This document shows, piece after piece, positions 1 through 5,196 of a DNA stretch of 5,361 nt; the first letter of the stretch is position 1; each line of letters starts with the position of its first letter. The stretch is taken from assembly GCA_002391185.1 (NCBI GenBank), contig DGRY01000196.1, positions 185 to 5,545 on the forward strand, in the 5' to 3' direction. Origin of the DNA: Prevotella sp. UBA4376 (lineage in GTDB: Bacteria > Bacteroidota > Bacteroidia > Bacteroidales > Bacteroidaceae). The notes beneath the pieces were generated by a model, which was not told the DNA's origin, did no database searches, and was given only the letters and a program-made list of their open reading frames with translations. The position numbers and the translations under genes are program-made.

Positions 1-24
1 CCATCCAAACATTAAGACTTTCAT
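1..24 (-). CDS. N-terminal fragment (8 codons) of a probable family-4 glycosyltransferase / glycogen synthase-like protein
   Basis: An ATG at 24 opens a frame running off the left edge of the window, reading MKVLMFGW. Seen: a perfect AGGAGG lies 10 nt upstream, and the frame starts only 14 nt after the stop of the debranching-enzyme gene, so the two are very likely co-transcribed and possibly translationally coupled. From family knowledge: Bacteroidales glycosyltransferases of the GT4/GT5 glycogen-synthase type typically begin MKVLMFGWEFPP and sit directly beside this kind of debranching enzyme, often with a GH57 alpha-amylase further on. Inference: the product would extend or remodel alpha-1,4-glucan in the cytoplasm. 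Eight residues cannot prove the family, so the identity rests mainly on the N-terminal motif plus context. Confidence 0.6.
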
Positions 25-34
25 ATTGTTAGTT

Positions 35-40
35 CCTCCT
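35..40 (-). promoter_or_regulatory. Perfect Shine-Dalgarno AGGAGG for the glycosyltransferase start
   Basis: Minus strand reads AGGAGG with a 10-nt gap to the ATG at 24. It overlaps the TAG stop (39-41) of the upstream debranching-enzyme gene. No other start in this window has a comparable purine box, which is in keeping with the weak Shine-Dalgarno use of Bacteroidetes. The overlap suggests that ribosomes terminating on the first gene can re-initiate on the second. Confidence 0.75.
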
Positions 41-1988
41 AATCTTTAAAGTTATAACGTTCCAACAACTCGAGAGTACGCAAAATCTCAGCCACATTCA
101 TAGCAAAAGATATCGCACCACGTCCACGGAATGGTGGATTTCCGTCAAACAGTTCTGGAATAGTACCTACACAATGATTGATCATTTCATCTTCGTATCC
201 CACCAACTGCCGCTCAATAAAACTGAGACGTGTGCGCTTGTACATCTTCAAACAGGCCTCCATATAGAATCCGCCAAGCCATGGCCATGCTGTACCTTGA
301 TGATAAACAAGGTCGCGCTGATTCTGAGTTCCTACATACATAGGGTTATATCCCCCACTCTTTGGCGAAAGCGACCTAAGTCCCTTAGGTGTGAGAAGTT
401 CACGTGTACAGAAATCCAACACACTCTTCTTCTGAGCCTGATCAAGAGGACTATAATCAAGAGCCACGGCAAAGATCATGTTAGGACGAACATTCCAATC
501 TACTACATTCCCACCAACATAATCATAAAGATAACCATAATCATTAAGGAATGTATCAACAAAGCTAACCTTGACCTTTGCAGCAAAATCCTCAAGATGT
601 TTTACATCATCTGGACAATTTGCCAGTTTTGCAAGATGAGCACAGAACTTCAATGCATTATACCATAATGCATTGAACTCTACAATATATCCTGTACGTG
701 GAATAACGGGACGACCTCCAACGGTAGCGTTCATCCACGTTACAGCTTTGTCTTTTCCATTTGTGAAAAGAAGTCCATTCTCCATTACCTGCAGATTAGG
801 ATGTTCGCCACGTTCTATAAATTGAACTACAGTCTTAACAAAAGTGCCATATTTTTCAAGACACTTCTCAAACCCTTCCTTGCGTGCATACTGCTGAACA
901 CACCACACAGCCCATAATGGCACATCGGGTTGTTCCATCTCATAGATATGAACAGATAGCGGTTTTCCCTCTATAAACTCAAGCAACCCTTTTTGGGCTG
1001 TTTTCATCACAAGATCAAAATAATGAGTTTCTTCTATACTTAGTGTAAGACCTGGGAGGGCAATAAATGTGTCACGAGCTCTGCATTTGAACCATGGATA
1101 ACCGGCTAAAATATAGCGGTCGTCGTTCTTTTCATGAATATGAAACTGGTGAGCAGCATTGACAAGACAGTGGAAGAAATTGTCGCGTGGTGTGCGCTCG
1201 TTGACTTCTTCTTCAAAAAGACGTTTCAAGCCACTTGTCTTTATTTCTGATGTAGAAGCAGAGAATACAATACTTTCACCCTTACGTATAGGCATTTCAA
1301 AATAACCTGGTACATAAAGGTCTTCATTGCTGGCATAACCACGTTCCTGCTCTTTGGGATATTCTATTCCTCGATACCAATCGGGCTGAAAAACAAACCG
1401 ATTCTTACGGCTGAACTGCATGAAGAGATTGGGATAACCGGCATACATACATGTTTGAATACCATTGTCAACCATGTGATAGTCGCGACTGGCTGTACCA
1501 TTCTCATGAGTGAACTGGCGTACACTACGGAAAGCCAAGAACGGGCGGAAACGCAAAGTAGTTGCCGAATGAGCATCTACAAGTGTGTAACGTATCAGAA
1601 TACGATCAACATAATGCTGGAATACGACCTCTTTTTTTAGGATTACTCCACCTACGCGATAAACTGTCGTAGGAACCTGTGCGAAATCAAATTCCTGTAT
1701 GTACTTGTGTCCTTTTGGACTAAAGTTGTTTCCCTGATACTTATGCAGACCTAAATTAAACTCAGCTCCATGCTGAACAACAGTACAATCGAGAGACGAC
1801 AGCAACACGTGATTATCATCGTCGAGCTGTGGCACAGGAACAACAAGCAAGCCGTGATATTTTCGTGTGTTACACTCTACAACTGTTGAGCACGAATACG
1901 CTCCCGACCTGTTAGTGCGAAGCAACTCCCTCGGTAAGGATTCCTGCAGATTAGTCATCAGAGCTTTTTCAAATTTTAAATAACTCAT
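39..1988 (-). CDS. Glycogen debranching enzyme-like protein (amylo-alpha-1,6-glucosidase, GH133-type)
   Basis: 649 residues, the usual length for the bacterial form; no signal peptide, so cytoplasmic. Two regions are visible. The N-terminal bacterial/archaeal debranching domain covers about 15-260, with the hallmark TNRSGAY...NTRKYHGLLV at 25-49. The C-terminal (alpha/alpha)6 glucosidase domain covers about 275-645, with AGYPWF (295-300), RDTFIALPGL (305-314), TWMNA (417-421), EFNALWYNAL (437-446), HQGTAWPW (563-570), PELFDG (611-616) and AEILR (633-637). Family role: hydrolysis of alpha-1,6 branch linkages in glycogen-like glucan. Odd points: Asn420 stands where the family normally has the Asp of TWMD, thought to be the general acid, and KCRARD (301-306) replaces the usual DWGRD. 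This may mark a Bacteroidetes subfamily or an altered activity. ATG at 1988 is preferred over Met11 because the family N-terminus aligns from there. A promoter with an ~82-nt leader lies upstream, and the glycosyltransferase follows 14 nt downstream. Confidence 0.9.
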   Translation of the reverse strand: MSYLKFEKALMTNLQESLPRELLRTNRSGAYSCSTVVECNTRKYHGLLVVPVPQLDDDNHVLLSSLDCTVVQHGAEFNLGLHKYQGNNFSPKGHKYIQEFDFAQVPTTVYRVGGVILKKEVVFQHYVDRILIRYTLVDAHSATTLRFRPFLAFRSVRQFTHENGTASRDYHMVDNGIQTCMYAGYPNLFMQFSRKNRFVFQPDWYRGIEYPKEQERGYASNEDLYVPGYFEMPIRKGESIVFSASTSEIKTSGLKRLFEEEVNERTPRDNFFHCLVNAAHQFHIHEKNDDRYILAGYPWFKCRARDTFIALPGLTLSIEETHYFDLVMKTAQKGLLEFIEGKPLSVHIYEMEQPDVPLWAVWCVQQYARKEGFEKCLEKYGTFVKTVVQFIERGEHPNLQVMENGLLFTNGKDKAVTWMNATVGGRPVIPRTGYIVEFNALWYNALKFCAHLAKLANCPDDVKHLEDFAAKVKVSFVDTFLNDYGYLYDYVGGNVVDWNVRPNMIFAVALDYSPLDQAQKKSVLDFCTRELLTPKGLRSLSPKSGGYNPMYVGTQNQRDLVYHQGTAWPWLGGFYMEACLKMYKRTRLSFIERQLVGYEDEMINHCVGTIPELFDGNPPFRGRGAISFAMNVAEILRTLELLERYNFKD

Positions 1989-2014
1989 TATTGTGATTAA
2001 GGTTTAAATGTTCA

Positions 2015-2061
2015 TTGGTACTTTGATTTTTTGAATATATACCATAGTAAGCATTTGGTAC
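2015..2061. repeat. Direct repeat TTGGTAC x2, 40 bp apart, in the debranching-gene leader
   Basis: TTGGTAC occurs at 2015-2021 and 2055-2061, in the wider context CATTGGTAC and CATTTGGTAC. The 40-bp period is close to four helical turns, the spacing expected for two repressor or activator half-complexes on one DNA face. The second copy also forms a 5-bp stem with TACCA at 2040-2044 (TGGTA at 2056-2060). Two short copies could be chance in AT-rich DNA, so an operator role is only a suggestion. Confidence 0.3.
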
Positions 2062-2073
2062 AACTCACGACTT

Positions 2074-2105
2074 CAAAATTAATAATTTTTGCTTGGGGAA
2101 CAAAA
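2074..2105 (-). promoter_or_regulatory. Bacteroidetes-type promoter of the debranching-enzyme/glycosyltransferase unit
   Basis: On the minus strand the -7 element TAATTTTG (2074-2081) fits TAnnTTTG exactly. A TTTTG at 2101-2105 supplies the -33 element, with 19 nt between TTG (2101-2103) and the -7 box. Both features match the primary sigma factor consensus known from Bacteroides. The predicted transcript start is near 2070, giving a leader of about 82 nt before the ATG at 1988. No Shine-Dalgarno precedes that ATG; the leader is AT-rich. Confidence 0.6.
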
Positions 2106-2195
2106 TTTTAAGCCGAATAATTTTACAAAAAACTAAGTTTTTATGCTTTACAATACTTTTTTAGTAAAAAGTTATGAGGTTTCAAACATTTTATT

Positions 2196-2253
2196 TAAAT
2201 TTGCATTTAACAAAACTATTTTGAAATTTATCTCAATAGAATAATTATTTTTG
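2196..2253 (+). promoter_or_regulatory. Promoter region of the Crp-like regulator; best -7 box abuts the start codon
   Basis: Two exact TAnnTTTG matches occur. TATTTTTG at 2246-2253 has TTTTG at 2219-2223 upstream; the TTG is 22 nt away, one more than the usual 19-21. It would start transcription within a few bases of the ATG at 2259, giving little or no leader. TAAATTTG at 2196-2203 lacks a clear -33 TTG but would give a conventional leader of about 50 nt. The proximal site is favoured because it has both elements, but the region is very AT-rich and chance matches are possible. Confidence 0.45.
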
Positions 2254-2258
2254 AAAAC

Positions 2259-2963
2259 ATGACTATAAAAAAAGAGGTTTCAAAAGATAAGATTGTAACC
2301 AAGATTTCACAACTGTGGAATCCACTTACTGAAAAGGAGAAGTTGTTACTGCTCCGGAATATTACCATAAAAAAATACAGAAAAAACGAAGTTATATACC
2401 ATGGATTGGACGTTCCTGGTCAATTAATGTTTCTTATAGAAGGAAAGGCAAAAGTATTTAAAGATGGAGTGAGCGGGCGCAACCAGATTATAAGAACAAT
2501 AAAGCCAGGAGAATTCTTTGGTTTTAGAGCATACTTTGCTAAAGAGAAATACAAAACAGCTGCCACAGCATTTGAGACTGCAACTGTAGCCTTTTTCCCG
2601 ATGGATTTGATAGTTGAGATGATGAAAGAAAACTATCACATCACATTCTATTTCATTAGTTATCTTTCGAGCGAATTAGGATATTCTGATGATAGAACTG
2701 TAAATCTAACACAGAAACACATCAGAGCACGACTGGCTGAGGCTCTGTTATCACTAAAGAAAAGCTATGGAGTGGAAGACGACAACATGACTTTGAATAT
2801 ACTCATGAGCAGAGAAGACCTTGCAAACATGTCGAACATGACTACAAGTAACGCCATTCGAACCTTGTCTTCTTTTGCCGACGAAAATCTTATTTCTATC
2901 GACGGCAGAAAGATTATGCTTTTGGAAATAGAAGAACTAACCAAAATATGCCAAATGGGATAA
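2259..2963 (+). CDS. Crp/Fnr-superfamily transcriptional regulator
   Basis: 234 residues, normal for the superfamily. Residues ~20-125 form the cyclic-nucleotide-binding beta-roll, with EGKAKVFKDG (61-70) and GEFFG (84-88). Residues ~130-160 form the dimerisation helix (SSELGYSDDRTVNL). Residues ~183-222 form a Crp-type winged helix, with SREDLANMSNM, a recognition helix around TTSNAIRTL (195-203) and DGRKIML as the wing. Aligned with E. coli CRP, the cAMP contacts Glu72, Arg82 and Ser83 correspond to Phe89, Lys99 and Thr100, so cAMP binding is unlikely. There is only one Cys (231), so it is not an Fnr-type iron-sulfur sensor. It is divergent from the glycogen unit across 270 bp and may regulate it or itself. 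Bacteroides has a Crp homologue, Cur, controlling carbohydrate use; orthology cannot be settled from this sequence. The ATG at 2259 is the first in frame and has no Shine-Dalgarno. Confidence 0.88.
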   Translation: MTIKKEVSKDKIVTKISQLWNPLTEKEKLLLLRNITIKKYRKNEVIYHGLDVPGQLMFLIEGKAKVFKDGVSGRNQIIRTIKPGEFFGFRAYFAKEKYKTAATAFETATVAFFPMDLIVEMMKENYHITFYFISYLSSELGYSDDRTVNLTQKHIRARLAEALLSLKKSYGVEDDNMTLNILMSREDLANMSNMTTSNAIRTLSSFADENLISIDGRKIMLLEIEELTKICQMG

Positions 2964-2970
2964 ATTTACG

Positions 2971-3115
2971 TTGAACGTTAAACAATATATTTTGAACATT
3001 GAACTTTGAGATTTGAGGTTTATGATTACTTTGAAAACTCAAAATTCAATGTTCATTTTTTTATGTCAAAATTCAAGCTATTCGTAAACCTCAAAGTTCA
3101 AATATCAATGTTCAA
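2971..3115. repeat. Phased heptad (TTGAANN) repeat array arranged as inverted repeats
   Basis: From 2971 to 3026 the plus strand is a phased series of eight 7-nt units, most close to TTGAACT (for example TTGAACA 2992-2998, TTGAACT 2999-3005, TTGAGGT 3013-3019). Five units on the minus strand run from 3115 down to 3081, and two more lie at 3036-3049 (TTGAATT, TTGAGTT). Segment 2992-3026 matches the reverse complement of 3081-3115 at 29 of 35 positions. An outer perfect 9-bp pair, ACGTTGAAC (2968-2976) and GTTCAACGT (3110-3118), reinforces the symmetry. The array fills nearly the whole gap between two convergent genes. It may act as a bidirectional transcription end or be a dispersed intergenic repeat; the sequence alone does not decide. 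Confidence 0.7.
2993..3062 (+). terminator. Probable intrinsic terminator of the Crp-like gene
   Basis: Segments 2993-3010 and 3038-3055 pair over 18 bp with a single C-A mismatch (3004/3044), enclosing a 27-nt loop, and are followed directly by seven Ts (3056-3062). It begins 29 nt after the regulator's stop. The stem is AT-rich, so it is long rather than GC-strong. Read from the minus strand the same hairpin follows the lipid-kinase gene but has only AAATATATT after it, so termination in that direction would be weaker. The left arm can also pair with 3081-3115, giving alternative folds. Confidence 0.6.
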
Positions 3116-3120
3116 CGTCA

Positions 3121-4050
3121 CTATTCTGGAATAAGGAAATTTATAACCTCTTGCTCAACATTTATTTTAAATGCTCCTACAGGAGTTTTCATTAATCTAC
3201 CATCAATACCAACAACAGCATGTTCGGCTTTCTCTACAAAAACCTCATGTGTGCGATAAGGATGTACGCTCTTATGATTCAAGAACTTTCCCTTCACAAA
3301 AAGATAGAACCCCTCAAAGAGCTGAGTTATTTGAGGATGATAAACCACTGAGACATCAAGCAACCCGTTATAAGGAACAGCATTTGGTGTTTGACCATAA
3401 CCTATTGAATTGCCAACACACATTGTCATCACTCTGCGATTGATAGTATCTGAATTGATGCGCACCTTCATCTTATAATCAAGACGCTGGAAAATCATAA
3501 GCAAGGCTGATGAAAAGAATGATACTGTGCGTGAACCAAAAACATGGCGTGTTTTGCGCTTCAAGTCCATGATAGCAGCTACCAAACCAATATTTACACA
3601 ATTAAGAAAATAGCGATGACATTTTTCATTATGCTTATTGGTATAGCGAATACAGCCAAGGTCTATTTTTCTTACTCTATGCTTTTTCAACCAACCTATA
3701 GTGCGCACAAGATCGTTTTCCCAAAAGCCCCAGAATGCAGCAAAGTCATTCATAACACCATTAGGGATAACACCGAGTGCTATACTGTCACGAGTTTCTT
3801 TATCAACCTCCATCAAACAGTTCACAGCATCATTCAATGCAGAGTCGCCTCCTGCTATAATGATTGTCTTATATCCATTGTTGATCATCATCTTCACAAG
3901 GCGATCAACACTACCCATCGCCTCGCTCTGAATGAAATCAAACTGGATTTCATATTCATTAAGCACGCGCTCTATCTTCTGCCAGCGCTTACCTGTTCCT
4001 AATCCTCTTTTAGGACAATAGAGGATGCCCCATCTGCTTGAATCTACCAT
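3121..4050 (-). CDS. Diacylglycerol kinase-family lipid kinase
   Basis: 309 residues, typical of the DgkB/YegS/BmrU-like soluble lipid kinases, which phosphorylate diacylglycerol or related lipids with ATP at the inner membrane face. The nucleotide-binding catalytic domain covers about 5-135: GILYCPKRG near the start, the signature GGDSALND at 67-74 (usual form GGDGTxNE) and IPNGVMNDFA at 95-104 (usual form PxGTxNDFA). The C-terminal beta-sandwich follows from about 145, with YGQTPNAVPYNGLLDV (218-233), where the NGLLDV part matches the DGxLDV element, and GIDGRL at 281-286. In the last motif Arg285 replaces the Glu of the common DGE. No membrane segment is evident. The gene starts 30 nt after the miaA stop with no promoter-like TAnnTTTG between, so it is probably co-transcribed with miaA. 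ATG 4050 is the first in frame; no Shine-Dalgarno. Substrate cannot be predicted. Confidence 0.85.
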   Translation of the reverse strand: MVDSSRWGILYCPKRGLGTGKRWQKIERVLNEYEIQFDFIQSEAMGSVDRLVKMMINNGYKTIIIAGGDSALNDAVNCLMEVDKETRDSIALGVIPNGVMNDFAAFWGFWENDLVRTIGWLKKHRVRKIDLGCIRYTNKHNEKCHRYFLNCVNIGLVAAIMDLKRKTRHVFGSRTVSFFSSALLMIFQRLDYKMKVRINSDTINRRVMTMCVGNSIGYGQTPNAVPYNGLLDVSVVYHPQITQLFEGFYLFVKGKFLNHKSVHPYRTHEVFVEKAEHAVVGIDGRLMKTPVGAFKINVEQEVINFLIPE

Positions 4051-4080
4051 AACTATTTCTTTATCTAAAAAAAAGAGTTG

Positions 4081-5001
4081 CTATTTTATCAGTTCCTTAA
4101 TTGCTTTCACCTTCTCATCCATTGGCAGCATAGCATCTATCCAATGAATTTTAAACCCACGACGCTCCATACCACGAAACCATGTCATCTGCCGCTTAGC
4201 AAACTGATGAATTGCTATCTCAAGCCCTCGGAACATATCATCAAAACTGGTCTTTCCTATTACATATTCCGTGATATATTTATATTCCAAACCATAATAG
4301 ATTAAATCTTCAGCTGGAATACCCGAAGCAAGAAGTTGCTTTATTTCATCAACCATACCGTCATCCAAGCGTTTCCTCAAACGATTGGTAATCTTTCGTC
4401 TGCGCTCGTCCCTATCAATGTTCACACCTATTATAATAGAGTCAATAGCAGGAAAATCACGCACTGGAATAGGGTTCTCTAAATTATACGATTCTATCTC
4501 AATTGCCCTGATTGCACGCTGACAACTATCAACATCTGTTTTGTTGTGCATGTTACTACCTGCTTTTGCCTTCAACTCCTTTAGCATAACTGTAAGTTCT
4601 TCAAGACTCTTGCCTTCAAGACTTGCACGCAACTCTGGATTTTGTGGAACAGGAGATAGATGATATCCTTTCAGCACAGATTCAATATATAATCCCGTTC
4701 CTCCACAAAGAATTGGCAGCACACCTCTTGAGGTGATGTCATCATAAGCCTTAAGAAAATCCTCCTGATATTGGAACAAATTATACTTTGCTCCTGCATC
4801 ACAAATATCAATAAGGTGATAAGGAACAGGAGTGCCATTTACAATATAGTCTTCAAGATCCTTTCCTGTACCAATGTCCATACCACGATACACCTGACGA
4901 CTATCAGCACTAATAATCTCTGCACCAAGTTCGTAAGCTAAATGAGCAGCAATATCTGTTTTGCCACTGGCAGTAGGACCAAGAATTGTTATCATCTTCA
5001 T
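4081..5001 (-). CDS. miaA: tRNA dimethylallyltransferase (tRNA delta(2)-isopentenylpyrophosphate transferase)
   Basis: 306 residues from ATG 5001, the normal MiaA size. It transfers dimethylallyl from DMAPP to N6 of A37 in tRNAs reading UNN codons, in the cytoplasm. Visible: P-loop GPTASGKT (8-15), SADSRQVY (31-38) with the conserved Asp33, MDIGTGK (41-47), HLID (62-65), CGGTGLYI (99-106), a helical tRNA-binding insertion around 120-170, and KRQMTWFRG (269-277). GLEYKY at 237-242 stands where many MiaAs have GYRE/GYRQ, and the usual HPND stretch before RALE is altered. Bacteroidales often have two MiaA paralogues, so this may be the more divergent one. The frame is open upstream to 5133, but that 44-residue extension reads through the promoter and into the gap terminator. 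Start 5001 (MKM) fits the family; Met at 4995 is an alternative. First gene of a probable operon with the lipid kinase. Confidence 0.93.
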   Translation of the reverse strand: MKMITILGPTASGKTDIAAHLAYELGAEIISADSRQVYRGMDIGTGKDLEDYIVNGTPVPYHLIDICDAGAKYNLFQYQEDFLKAYDDITSRGVLPILCGGTGLYIESVLKGYHLSPVPQNPELRASLEGKSLEELTVMLKELKAKAGSNMHNKTDVDSCQRAIRAIEIESYNLENPIPVRDFPAIDSIIIGVNIDRDERRRKITNRLRKRLDDGMVDEIKQLLASGIPAEDLIYYGLEYKYITEYVIGKTSFDDMFRGLEIAIHQFAKRQMTWFRGMERRGFKIHWIDAMLPMDEKVKAIKELIK

Positions 5002-5005
5002 ACCG

Positions 5006-5036
5006 CAAAAATAATGTTTTTTTATCGTCCTTGCAA
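5006..5036 (-). promoter_or_regulatory. Promoter of miaA immediately upstream of its start codon
   Basis: The minus strand reads TATTTTTG (5006-5013), an exact TAnnTTTG, with TTG (5034-5036) exactly 20 nt further upstream, inside the usual 19-21 window. Only four bases (CGGT) separate the -7 box from the ATG at 5001, so transcription should begin at or within a few bases of the start codon. This supports a leaderless or near-leaderless mRNA and argues against the longer 350-residue reading. Confidence 0.65.
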
Positions 5037-5131
5037 GCAAATACAATCTCTTTTCATCATTAATATGAAAAAACTTTAAACAGCCCAAAATTTGATATAG
5101 ACGAATTATAGAAGCATTATAGAGGAATAAC

Positions 5132-5170
5132 AAAAGAAAAAAGCTGCTCTTTCCCGAAAGAAAGAGCAGC
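5132..5170 (-). terminator. Strong intrinsic terminator of the GAPDH gene
   Basis: A perfect 11-bp stem (5143-5153 with 5160-5170, arm GCTGCTCTTTC) closes a 6-nt loop. On the minus strand it is followed by TTTTTTCTTTTG (5131-5142). It lies 26 nt past the GAPDH stop and before the miaA promoter, so it insulates miaA from the highly expressed upstream gene. Confidence 0.92.
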
Positions 5171-5196
5171 CATATATAGAATCAAATGATTCGAAA

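Noticed and set aside
174..668. 164-residue plus-strand frame opposite the debranching gene
   Set aside because: Antisense shadow of a clearly conserved gene; low-complexity composition, no recognisable domain and no start signal.
2211..2218. Second minus-strand TAnnTTTG box (TAGTTTTG) in the divergent region
   Set aside because: The nearest upstream TTG gives a spacer of only 15 nt, outside the 19-21 range, whereas 2074-2105 fits well.
2259..2963. Fnr-type oxygen sensor
   Set aside because: The protein lacks the N-terminal cysteine cluster; its only cysteine is near the C-terminus.
2968..3118. CRISPR array
   Set aside because: The units are only 7 nt, contiguous and in both orientations; there are no spacers or regular long repeats and no cas gene.
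3544..4002. 152-residue plus-strand frame opposite the lipid kinase
   Set aside because: Antisense shadow; the opposite strand carries intact kinase motifs and this frame shows no domain.
5002..5133. 44-residue N-terminal extension of the miaA frame up to ATG 5133
   Set aside because: It runs through the miaA promoter and into the T-tract side of the GAPDH terminator, and MiaA proteins normally begin just before the P-loop.
5179..5192. Palindrome GAATCA-AA-TGATTC after the GAPDH stop
   Set aside because: Only 6 bp with a 2-nt loop and no T tract; the stronger terminator lies just beyond. Probably incidental.
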